Origin: Hyaloscypha bicolor E
Lineage: Eukaryota > Ascomycota > Leotiomycetes > Helotiales > Hyaloscyphaceae
Direction of reading: 5' to 3'
Assembly (NCBI RefSeq): GCF_002865645.1
Contig: NW_020194672.1
Span: 3,868-67,867, forward strand
Length of the DNA: 64,000 bases
The notes beneath the pieces are model-generated. The model searched no databases and was not told where the DNA came from. It was given only the letters and a program-made list of their open reading frames with translations. Position numbers and translations under genes: made by a program. Below are positions 37,276 to 48,500 of this stretch, in pieces (the first letter of the stretch is position 1; each line of letters opens with the position of its first letter).

Positions 37276-39579
37276 ATGGAGGCTCAAAGCCTGTCGACCT
37301 GCAATCAATGTGGCAAGAAGTTCCAGCGCAAGGCCCATCTGCTGCGGCACCAGCAGCAGCGTGAGTTCCCTTCCCTCGCATACCAGTTTCCTTCCTCTCG
37401 TATCTCGTATAGCTTTCCGGATTCTGATATCGCATCGCAGACTCCGGAGATCGCCCGTACAGCTGTAAATTCTGCTCCAAGACCTTCAAACGCAGGTATG
37501 CAACTCCTCAAAGCCACCGGAAAATTTTCCGCTGACACTGGGGATGTGGTAGCGATGTGCTGCGAGACCATTTCAGTCGCTGCGAGCGTCGTGGAAACTC
37601 CGCGATCCCGAGTTCGCTGGAGAGAGGACGCAAGCGTCATGCCTGCGATGAGTGCTCGAGGCTGAAGGTCAAGTGCGACAATAATGTACCCTGCCGGAAG
37701 TGCACCGAGTTTGGCAGGAAGTGTGTCAAGAGCAGGACGACAGGTTAGTGACGGGGTGTGGGTGGTGAAAGTGTGGTTGGTGCTGGGCTGACGTGGGAAA
37801 CATGGCAGCCGCTTCGAGTCCTGAGGAAACGACAACGCCTGGCCCGTCGACTCCGGACACTGGCTCGGATCGCAACTCAATTGGTTTTCTGCTGAATGGC
37901 ACGGGGGAGACGGACTTCATGCGCGAGTTCCCGAAGAGCACGACGTTGAGCCCGCATAATAAGGCGGCGGATTTTGCGTCCATGGCTGTGGATGCGCGGT
38001 ATGAACCAGGGGGGGTTGCCCCCTCGATGTATCAAGGGTATAGGCAAGCGACTCAGGAGCACAATCTGGATATTATGTTCAGTCACCTAGAATTCACCAC
38101 CTTTGAGCAAAGGACGAACAACTGGCAGATGCCCGGAGAGAATATAATGTTAGGATCTGGACCCGATGACTTGTTTGTGGACAGGGCAGCAATGGACCAG
38201 AGGGCTTTTGATATCAGAGAAAAGTTGAAATATACGGCAGCAACTCAGAATCCGCCTCACCCGCCGTCAAAAGGTTTACTAGACGCCATTGAGCTGATCA
38301 CGGTGGACAATTTTGCAGCATATGTTAAGTTATATTTCCGGCATTGGCATAAACACGCTCCCATGGTCCACGAAGCTACTTTCAATCCGACCACAGCTGC
38401 TTTACCTCTTGTTTTGGCGTTGATGAGTCTTGGAGGGATGGTAAGTCGCGTCTTACTCCCGAAACGAAACTTACTGATGATTGGCCCAGTATTCCAAAGA
38501 AGCAGGAGATGTGTTGAAGCTCAAAATGCTCCTAGATACTATCGAAGGGTACATTTTTTCGATTCCAGGCCTGAACGACGAGTATGAATTACCAGGCCGA
38601 AGATACGTTAAACAGGGAGAAGACGCATCCCCTGAATGGCAACAATACCAGTTAGAAGAGTTACAAGGCGTTTATTTAATGGTTGTCCTACAATACTGGA
38701 CTGGAAACGACACAGCGCGAATTCGAGTCCGCCAACAAAGATTTTGCCGAGTCGTAGCTGTACGTCTCCTCCCCCAAACCCAAACCCAAGTACTAACAAG
38801 CGGCAGATATTTCATCACCTAGAACTCCAAACTGTACAGCATTCCCCGACACTCGAAATAAAAGACCAAGCTTCATTCCAAACCTGGATCCGAAAAGAGT
38901 CCTTCATCCGCCTCATAACCATGGCCCTAATGCTCGACAGCTCCTTCGGCATCTTCCACAACGTCTCCCCACGCTTCCAATGGGCAGAGCTCGACGTCCC
39001 TTTCCAATCCGACGACCACTTCTTCCGTCTCGCGAACTACGACGCCGTGCTCGCGTCAAAGCGGGTCCCGCTACGAAGAATGAAGATCAAAGATGCGTTT
39101 CTGCTCTTGTTTAGTCCGCCGGAGACAGTGGAAAGGGATTTGGAAATATTGAGGAGTGATAAATTGAATGCGCTGGATATGCAGATGTTGATTCATTGTT
39201 CGTGCTCTCCCACCCCACCCCCTTTCCATCTCAATCCACTGGCTAACGTGGCGAAATAGTCCTCTACACGCACCTCTGGGCCGCCACCTTCTCCAACCCA
39301 ATTGCCTCCCTGCCTTCCACCTCAATACCGCACCTCCTAGCGCCCTTCAAGTCCGCCATGAGCAACTGGAAACTCCTCTGGGACGAAATCAAGAGCGAGA
39401 GTTTAGACAAGGGAGAGTGGAACAAACTCGGTTTTCAGCGGACGGCGGAAGGCTATTTCGAGACCGTCAAGGAGGTTGCGGAAGCGTTTGAGAAGAGGGG
39501 GGGGGGGAGCGGGGGAGGGGGGGGGATCAAGGGGGATTGTGAGAAGGGGTTGCATTTGAAGCGAGTTTTGAGCTTTTAA
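37276..39579 (+). CDS. Zinc-finger transcription factor with C2H2 and Zn2Cys6 domains
   Basis: This is a fungal-specific regulator with two kinds of DNA-binding domain. Seven exons (37,276-37,360; 37,441-37,495; 37,553-37,743; 37,809-38,440; 38,490-38,759; 38,807-39,197; 39,260-39,579) give 647 residues. Finger 1 is C9-x2-C12-x12-H25-x3-H29; finger 2 is C37-x2-C40-x12-H53-x3-C57. The binuclear cluster is C78-x2-C81-x6-C88-x5-C94-x2-C97-x6-C104, an exact Zn2Cys6 spacing. The middle (from about residue 205: AIELITVDNFAAYVKLYF) is the fungal-specific transcription-factor domain. All introns carry GT...AG with CTNAY-like branch sites. Near the C-terminus a poly-G tract encodes a Gly/Ser run (39,496-39,527). 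After the TAA the same frame stays open for 21 more codons, so the true C-terminus may differ if that tract is miscounted. The target pathway cannot be told from the sequence. Confidence 0.9.
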
Positions 39580-40361
39580 ATGGAAGTGGAGGGGACCTTG
39601 AGTACACTGTTGGGGGAAATGGTGGAAACATTATCAATGGGTTGATGGAGGAGGCGATGGGATACGTGGGACGGAAGGGAAGCAGAGACTATCTGCTTGG
39701 AGTTAGGGGAAACATACATCTGGGATGGGCTGGGTGCATTGCAAGACAGACAGAATACGGCTTCGGCGCAATGAATGAATGGTACGTGTTACGTTTATTC
39801 GATACACAAAATCAATGGCGTTTGCATGCTTTTGTTGAACCGTTTCTGTTTAATTCTTTCTTTATTTCTGCATCTCATGGCTATGCTGTTCAAGCGAACC
39901 CTTGAGAGTCCTAAAAAGGCACTTTCTACAACACCAAGGTTTCTATTCGAACTGCAACACAGAAACAATTGGCTATCACGGAACAACATCTATGGCCCAG
40001 ACATCAAATCATATGAGAAATCTGTTGTGTGACAATGCAAGCGGCCCAAAAGAGAAAATGAAGGGATCTCAACCAGTCAAGAGCGTGTTGCTTGTCCAGT
40101 AAACACTGCCAACAGAGCCACGCCCGGTTTGTTAGCAAGACCCCACATTTCGCGATCAAATGGAGTTTTGGGATGAGATTCTTCCTTCTTTTTCCTTCCT
40201 TCGAGCTCCAACTTCCCCTTACACCTTTCCTGAAATACGAAGTACCCTTCGACAGGGACTCGAGTAAGATTTCGAACTCATTTCGCAACAAGCTGCCGGA
40301 ACCTTCTTTCCAACCTTTAGACCGATGTTGAGCTCCCAGCCTTGCGTTAACTCTTGACCTG
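39580..40361. other. Intergenic interval
   Basis: This contains the 3' UTR of the transcription factor and the promoter of the coiled-coil gene. Short frames here (for example 39,642-39,905) have no recognisable domain. Nothing else is visible. Confidence 0.5.
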
Positions 40362-41850
40362 ATGGCTCCCCCAGAAGTAGTTCGGAATACCGAACGCAGT
40401 ACCGGAACCCAGTCCGGCGGTGCCAGCTCGAGCCCTGTCCCGCCGACAAACACACAGAGAGAAAGGCCAGCGTCTCGGGAGCAGAGAGTTATCGTCCCGA
40501 GAGGGCAGTCCCCTCGTCCACCTAGGAATGTTGGAGCGTCCAGCCCGGGTGATCGGCGGCTTTCGTCCAAGGCCGAGTCACCTGGCTCCTCAAGTATCAT
40601 GGATAACGGGCAGGATGAAGGGGATGGCAAAGCAACTGCGGCAAATACTGGAGGTTCGTCGGCTAGATCACTACTGAGGTGGAAATTTGATAACTTAGTG
40701 CACTAGATTCTTCGGGCGACGTGAACGGGGACGATCAGGGACTTTCTAACGGGTTTGTACCACGAAGGATTTATGAAATAAATCAAAAAGAAACGATCAG
40801 TGACCAGGACCCCGACACCTCAGCCGCTATGAATAAGGGTAAGGGCAAAAGCCGGGTTGAAGATTCAGAAGGTTCGTCATTCTCTCAGGAATGGGTAATA
40901 GAAAGCTGATTGTGTCGTCGTAAGATGTCTCGGACGACTCCGACGAAGACTCCGTCATTGGTGAAGTGAAGGAAATAGAACGGTTGCTCGAGGGAGAAGC
41001 CAAGCGCAACGCCAAGTTTCAGAAACAAGTGAACAAGAGAAAACATAATATGGATGACATCAATGCGCGACAAGCGGAGGTGAGGAAGAACTTAGTCTCC
41101 GGCACCCTGACGGGCGCGGAAAGACAAGAGTTACTCGATGCATACGAAACACTGGAGACGGCTTATGAGTTGGCTGAGAAGGTCAACGCTAGATTAGCTG
41201 AGAAACTTACGGCTGCCAGCATCGAGATAAGAGGACTAGAAAAACGACTGGGAGAAGTGACGGAGGCTCTCCGACGCCAGAAGAAGAAAGGGACTGGTCT
41301 GCAAATGCTGCTAGATGAGCTTCAGGACAGGCTGGAGATGACGGAAGCGGAGCGAGAAGGGTACAAACGGGAACTGGAGACGACGAAAGAGGATCGAGAT
41401 AGGTACAAACGAGCATTTGAGGCGCTCAAAGAGACCGACTCATCTACGCCGACGGGCAGTGAAGTTTCCTCGAAAACGCCTGAAGATAGCCCGGCTCAGG
41501 GACCAGCAGGATCTGGCACAGGGCCCGAATCCCAACCTCATGCTGCTCAGACGGAGCAGGCCAATAGAGATGGAAGCCCACACGGGACAATCAAAAACTC
41601 AGAAATCGGTGCTCCTATCACGAAAACGTCCACTGGTTCATCTGGAAAGCATTCGCACCACAGACGAAGCTGGGAAGTAGTGGCACAGTCCGTACGGACT
41701 CACGAGTATGGCTCAGCGGTAGTGCCCGGTGGCAAAGTGGTGAAGAGGGAAACTTCAACACTCCTCAAACCCGAGAAGGCTCGTGACAAGAAGAGCAGCT
41801 CCAGTAGGTCTCAAAAGAAGACCAGAAGGGCTTCGAAGAACAGTCCTTAA
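40362..41850 (+). CDS. Coiled-coil protein with disordered ends, unknown function
   Basis: I do not recognise a family. Three exons (40,362-40,653; 40,707-40,871; 40,925-41,850) with two 53-bp introns, both starting GTTCGT, give 460 residues. Residues 1-160 are Ser/Pro/Arg-rich and likely disordered, with an acidic DVSDDSDEDS stretch at the second splice junction. Residues about 165-300 form a long heptad-rich coiled coil (for example LQMLLDELQDRLEMTEAERE). The rest is low-complexity and ends in a basic tail (KKTRRASKNSP). There is no signal peptide or membrane segment. Such architecture fits a scaffold or structural protein, but no function is assigned. Repeated use of the same unusual donor supports both introns. 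Confidence 0.8.
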
Positions 41851-43300
41851 ATGATGCGTCATCCCAATAACATTCTCATCGTCAGGCGGGAAGGCAGGCT
41901 CCAAGGTCACAAATCCCTGATCTGACTATAAGTCTATATCTTCGCGTGCCGGACAGGACTTCCCAGACTTACTTTACGAAGAGTAGTCTTGGAGGTAAGC
42001 ATCTTTGGGTGACGGCTAGTTTCAGGATGCAGAAGTCTCGAAGGAGAGGCGGCAACAGATCAACTGAGAGAGGGGTGAAAAGGGGGCGGGGGTGGCTTCT
42101 TTAGGGTTCGTACCTACTGTTAAGTATCTGGAGTTCATGCTCACTCTCGGTTTAATGAAATTATATTTCTTCAAATGCCAACCTTCAGGCCATTATTCCT
42201 TGGAGATTGGGACTGTAGTGCGGTATTGTTGGGTTTTGGGATTACTGTACCTTTATGTCGAGGGAGAAGCAACCAAGAATCATGTGACGACCTTAATTAT
42301 ACCTCACACTATTCACCATTTCTCCATCAACAGACAGACACACTTATTTGTCTCACTTAACTATTTGGTCATGACAGTCTCACCAGCCATTGCTATCCTA
42401 ATCATGTACATTGTGACCTGGACATCCCGAGCCCCTACCTGAGATTCCGTTAGCTGTTCGAGGAAAGGCCGATTGCAAAGCAAAAGTGGAAGAACGCACG
42501 GCCACGCCCACTAACAAGGACACAACAAGGTCCTCACTCTCTTGCTCTGTGATTTTATTTAAATAGTCTGGTTGTCATTGATTTCGTGGGCGTACATTAT
42601 ATTTCAAGTAAATGAGATTGTAGAGGTCTTCTCTCCACCCGCACACCCCCCCGTTGCGCTCTGATAGCAATAAAAAACCTCCCCAAATTTCCCGCATCGC
42701 AGTTAGCCAGCGCCTAAAATGAAAGGCGAAATCTGGTCGGCATACGTGGGCGTCATGTAGTTTCCTTCAGAGTCTGCATTGTTTTAGTTGTTGTAGTCGT
42801 ATGACGAAGAGTCTGTCTATGGAACTACACAACGTCCTCTCCTGGGAGTGTTTTCTTACATACCTCGGTAGCTTGATTATTCATTAATTGAGTTCTTCGG
42901 TTCTTCGGTTCTTGCTACCAACTTTGGATATTTCAGCGGATGGAGTTGAAACCCACGTTGAGAACTCTGATTTCTCATTATGAGATTGTCGATGTGCAAA
43001 TAAACTGATCAAGCACGTGGCCGGTTTACTCACTATCTACTCTAAGTTGAAAATGACACTTAAGCTAAACTGGAAATGGGAATTAATGAATTGTGACGGA
43101 GTTTGAGCTCGTCAAAACATCGGCGTCGCTTAAAACCCCTTTACTGCTCGCTTACGACACACACTTCACTCCACAGTATCGACCGCAGAGAATCGTCCCA
43201 TATGTCAGGATATCTTACATAACATTCACTATTGCTTTAGCTACATCTGCACAATACATGTAATTACATTACTGATATCTCCCCATCTCCAACAATCCAT
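41851..43300. other. Intergenic interval between convergent genes
   Basis: The flanking genes converge, so both 3' UTRs lie here. A 116-codon hydrophobic frame at 42,092-42,442 (plus) has no recognisable domain and I do not support it. TTCTTCGG is repeated at about 42,894-42,910. Nothing else is visible. Confidence 0.5.
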
Positions 43301-44945
43301 CTACCCAAGAAGCCACCCTGCACCAACCAAAGAATACAACCCCACCACCGTCAACACAACCAAACCCCTCGCATCAAAAGGCGGGGGACTCGACAATCCA
43401 GCCGCAGCTTTACTCGAGCTACTCGACGCAGCCCCGCTCCCCGTCCCCGTCGGTTTAGCCGTCGTCCCTGCCCCTCCACTCCCGGTACCAGTGCTCTTTC
43501 CAGTCGCACTACCTGTGGCACTCGACGACACTCCACTCATAACCGGGAACCCACTCTCCGCAGCAAAAAACTCCACAACACTACTCGTCGTGGAATTAAA
43601 CACCGTCTGCGCAATCCCGATACTATTGCTCTCAAGATCATAAACCACGTACGCACTCCTCAAAAACGTATCTCCCAGTATCATCGCGCCGCCCGTCTCA
43701 TCAGCGCCGAGGAGACCAAGCAAACACGTATCCTTAAACGGCAGCGTGCCCAGTGCCGAGATATGCTCTGCTATCGCCGCGTAATCTGAGAGTGGGAAGA
43801 CAAATTCGTTTAACGGAACTTTGATGATTGGTCCAGTGGGGGACGTGAACTGGAAATCAACAGTAGTGGGTATTCCCGAGGCTGGGACGAGTAAGGCGCA
43901 GTCTACGAAAATGAACGAGGAGGAGACGTGCGAGACGACGGCGTCGAGAAGCTTGTAGATTGCCTGGACGGGCGCGGTGGGCAGGTAGGTGAACATGGCG
44001 CCGGAGTCGAGCACGACGCCGATTTCGTTCACCGCTGAGCCGTCACTTGCTGTTGAAGTGAGGGGGAAGCTGTTATTTGCATCGGAGGAGGTGATCGTCA
44101 CGGAGGTTAGGACGACGCCGTAGTAGGAGATTGGGTCGTTGGGGAGGGCGGGGATGAGAGGGAGGGTTTGCAGGGTGCCGGTGAACTTTGCGGTGTCGAT
44201 CCCGCCGAAGAGGATGTTGCCTGTTGAGGTGGTGAGGTCGTTCAGGTAGAGGGAGAAGGCTTTGCTGTTGATAAAGCCTTGGGATACTAGCTGGTCGATG
44301 AAACTGGGATATTTTGTTTTGGCGCCTTCGAGAGTGTCTGCCCGTCATCAGTCATCCATCTTCGAAGTCTGGAAAGGGGGATGGAAAGGGAAGAGGGAAA
44401 GTACCATATCCCAACCCCAGCGTCCCTTGCGAAACCGTAGACCTGAATGCAAGACCCATTTGCATCCCCTTCACCTCATTCCCCGCAATGCTCAACATAT
44501 CCGTAATAAAATCCCCACTCGCACCACTCTTATCCACATAGGTCGCATTAAAACCCCCAGGAACCACCGTCTCCACCGTAGAACTCTTATTAGCATTAAA
44601 CGTCCCATGCGCACAGGTCTCACCCTCTTTCATCAGCGCCACATCCACACATATATTCGCAGTGTTGGACAGGACCCAGGTATCCGTACTCCCGGTATCA
44701 ATTCCGAGAATTAGAGGCTGTGGGGGGGTGCCGACGGATATGTTGGCTGTATACCCGTTCCCGGCACCTATGTTGTCTATCACCTCCGTGAAGCTTTTAG
44801 AGAGGTCTCTGCGTCTGAGAATCTCGTTGATCCCTGAAATCGAATTCGCTCTTCTTGAAATGTCAAACGAGAGGACCTTTGCCGCTTCGACATGTTGAGC
44901 TGCTCCGAGGAGGCTGAAAACGAGTGACTCCAGCCGTACCTTCAT
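43301..44945 (-). CDS. Secreted GPI-anchored aspartic protease (yapsin/SAP-like)
   Basis: This is a pepsin-family (A1) endopeptidase likely attached to the cell surface by a GPI anchor. Exons 44,405-44,945 and 43,301-44,337 join across a 67-bp intron to give 525 residues. The ATG at 44,945 is the first true ATG of the frame and opens a signal peptide (MKVRLESLVFSLLGAAQHVEA). Catalytic aspartates are in GIDTGSTDTW (D83) and VVLDSGAMFTYLP (D291), and FGGID is typical of fungal yapsin/SAP-like members. The C-terminal 80 residues are a Ser/Thr/Gly-rich stalk (GSGGAGTTAKPTGTGSG), followed by a hydrophobic tail (LVVLTVVGLYSLVGAGWLLG) with no charged end, as expected for GPI addition. It is convergent with the coiled-coil gene and codirectional with the ABC transporter. 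Confidence 0.92.
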
Positions 44946-45498
44946 ATTTGGCACCGAAAAGCAATAAATCGAGGTTGATGATGGTGGTGGAGGAAAGCCA
45001 TGGCGTTGCGGGGGAGCGCCATGACCATAACTTAATCAGATCGTGAAATTAGACCTTTGCCACATCTTGGATGGTAGCCTGGGCCTGGCTCACAATTTGT
45101 TTTGCGGCGCAGCTTCTCGTAAAGTTGGGTGGGTGCGGCGTGGGATGCGTAGCAATGCGGTTTTGGGACTGCTATCCGATTGACGCCGAGGATCCGAGTC
45201 CAGTTTGGTACTCGGTAAGGTTGACGTGTTTGTAATTTTAATATTGATGTTGGACAGGGGTGGTGAGGTTTGGGGCAATGACTCCTGAATCTTGTTCCCG
45301 AGGCACGTGGTAGGATGCAGCTGGGGGGCTGTGTTGCAAGTTACTTAACAATCCGAAGTAAAAGGCTGGTACCAAACAGGATGGTTTCTACTAATTACTA
45401 TGTACAACTCATCTACTTGCGTACTTACAACCCAACCCAACCACTTGTTCAATCCATCTTTTAATATCCTTCCAAATGCAACCAAACAATCCAAATCG

Positions 45499-45532
<34 letters not shown>

Positions 45533-45545
45533 TTCCATCTCCCAT
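44946..45545. other. Intergenic interval between protease and ABC transporter
   Basis: This holds the protease promoter and the 3' UTR of the ABC transporter. No gene is seen. It contains the TC microsatellite at 45,500-45,529. Confidence 0.55.
45500..45529. repeat. (TC)n microsatellite
   Basis: About 15 uninterrupted TC units lie just downstream of the ABC transporter stop codon, probably in its 3' UTR (GA-rich in the transcript). This is a likely length polymorphism. Confidence 0.95.
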
Positions 45546-48500
45546 CTATCTTCTATTAAAATTAAGGTATCTCGACTGTACACCTTATTAGCAAATCCCC
45601 TCGTCACGGGAAGGGGAGAACTTACACCCAAAAATAACAAGCACAAATTACTCCCCACAAAAGCAGCCAGAATGCCCAGATCCCTCCACCGATTATCAAA
45701 GCTGAAGCCCAGACCAGAATAAAACTGATCACCGACCTTATACGCACAATACTCACAGGCACTCGTGGCATTGCTCACAATATATCCCGGTCCTCCCCCC
45801 TCAAAAAAGTTACTCATGTACTCTCCGCAGTTCTGGCCCGAGGGAGCAGTAAAGCGCCGGAGCTCTGTGCTCGTGCAAGTTACGGTTCGCCCGTGGAGCT
45901 CCGTGACGACCATGCCGCCGATGAGTCGCGTGAAGGGATCGAGTTGGTACAGCCAAGCGCGCCAGAACTTAGGGATCTGGGGCTTGGGGATCGTGACGCC
46001 ACAGAAAAGGGCGAATGTGATGATGATGAATGGGTTCAACAAGGCGGCTATGAACGGGGACGGCGTGATAGCAGCGACCATCTGGCCCAGTGTTACAGAG
46101 AACAGTTCCGTGATGAGAACCATGAGAAATTGATACCCCGCTCTGGAAGAAGCGTGCTGGAAGCCAGGCATATAGTAAAGTGGCAAGAAAAAGCCGACAG
46201 CACAGAGGATAGAGTATGGGAGCTCGGCGACGACGAGGGAAGATGCGAAGGCAAACTGGCCGTACATTTTCGACGAGGCTTCGCGATAGTAGATCATCCT
46301 GGATAAGGCGTATTTAGGCTCGACCTGTGCGAGGATCAGCGCGGGCAGGACGGTGACCTGGAAGATGACGAAGACGCGGTATTGAAGTGACTGCCGGGAG
46401 TCGTTGAGGTTGAGGTATGCGAGGCCGGTGAGCAGGGCGATGATGACGTGGTTGAAGAGGCGGGTGAAACCGTAGTTGGGGGAGCGCCAGAAGGCCAAAT
46501 TCGTGCGCTTTTGTACGATCTTCAACTGGTACATGAGGGGGGTTGCGAATTCTCGCTCGTCGGTCTTGAAGTTGCTTCCTACTTCTGCGAGACGTTCGGA
46601 TTTCATTTGAGTAATGCGGTCTTTGATGTTGGCTAATTCGGGGGACTCGGAGAAGATGTCGGCCCAGTCTCGATCGCCAACCCGAGGTGCTTGTCCAGCT
46701 CCTATTGCGTCCTGTGCACTTGTTAGTACAGAAACCTCAAAGAGAGAAAAGAAATTACCAGCATATACTCCGCAGGATTAGCATCCGGAGGACACTCGGC
46801 ACCATGCCGCCTCAAATAATCAATCAAAACACAAGCATCCTTCCCAATATCGCCAAAGTAAACAGTCTGCCCACCCCTTTGCAGTAGTAGCAACCGATCA
46901 AAGTTCTCAAATAAAGCGGCATTAGGCTGATGAATAGTGCACAGAATGGCCTGACCAGCGCCAGCCAACTTCTTTAAGAACCGAACGATGTTGAAAGCAG
47001 ACTGAGAATCGAGACCAGAGGTAGGCTCATCCAAAAAGAGAAGCAGTTCAGGCTTAGCCGCAAGCTCGACACCGATGGTGACTCGTTTTCGCTGTTCAAC
47101 AGCCAGACCAGATTCCGGATCACCGATGATAGTGTCAGCCATGTCTTCCATTTCTAGGAGACTGAGAACTTCTTCAACATAGGCGTACTTCTCGGATTGT
47201 GGAACTTCAAAGGGTTGACGAAGATTTGCAGAGAAGCGAAGAGCTTCACGGACGGTTTGAGTCGACTCGTGAATATCAAGTTGCTCGGCGTATGACGTCC
47301 CTCGTTGGAAAGCGGTGCCTGGCTTGATGCCGTCAACCAGAACATCGCCGGTAATGACACCAATGTTCTTTCTTGAGGCCAGGACATCGAGGAGAGTTGT
47401 CTTTCCAGCCCCACTTGCACCCATAAGAGCCGTAAGTTCGCCAGGTCGGACATAACCATAGATGTTATTTAGGAGTCGTAGTTGTCCGGCAGGAGTTGGG
47501 ACATCGTAATTCAGCCCTTCCCAAGTCAAGATTGCTTTGGAATTGATATTGATTTCCGATGCCTCCCCCTCGCCTTTCTGAGTTCTTCGCCGGTCACGCT
47601 TGGCTATTAACGCAGCATTCAGTTCGGTCCTCTCCTTGTCCGGCTTTTGAAAGACTTTGGCTACGTTTCCGCCTGCCCCAAAAGTCACCCATTCGCCCAA
47701 AGTCGAATTAGTGATGAGGAAGGCAACGGTTAGGGCAACGATAATGCCAAAATTCCTCCAGAGATCGCTCGGGCTGTATGAAAATCCATCGGTGATGTAT
47801 GCAGAACCAGACACAAGGTCCGTGCCAGCAACACTACCAGCCAAAGTGCAGACCTGGTTGTCGATGTTGGTGTATCCCGGCCCCGAAGGAATCAACGATT
47901 CAGCCGTGCATGTCAAGTTAAGCCTACTAAACTCGTTCTCCATCAGTGCTGAGAACCCCAAGCCCAGCGCATTAATCCAGTAAATCCACCTCAACCACAC
48001 CTTCTCGGACTGGTACTGAATAATGTACCCGGACGTAATAACAAACAACGTGATAATCGTAGCGGCGAATTTGATAGCGTAATCAAAGTCTGGACAGAAG
48101 CAGCCGATAGTCCGGAAGAAAAGTGTCATGGAAAGATAACCGCTCACGATGACAATGTAGAAGGTGAAGAAGGCGCCGGCTTCTCGCACGAGACCGCACA
48201 TGAAGTAGACGATGATAGAGAATATCAAGATTTGGGTGGCGGAAAATGCTAGGTCGACGATAATTTGTGCAATCCAGAGGGCTGAGGGCCTGTGAAATGT
48301 GTAGGCTTTGTGCTTGTTGACGATGGGGCGACCGATCATGGTACTCGCTAGCTCAGAGAAAGCTTGGAAAGCGTTGAAGAGTAAACTGATAAAGAGGAGA
48401 CCGCCTCGTGTGAAAGCGCCAGCTGAAGTTTTTGGCAGATTCAGCCAGACTGTACCGAGGACAATCGCGATGGTAATGCTCGTGATCCAACTGACTGTCA

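Noticed and set aside
42092..42442. 116-codon hydrophobic frame
   Set aside because: No recognisable domain or paired exon; it lies between two convergent 3' ends and the composition looks non-coding.
44946..44954. Upstream extension of the aspartic protease start
   Set aside because: The extension would need GTG as start codon; the first ATG at 44,945 gives a good signal peptide.
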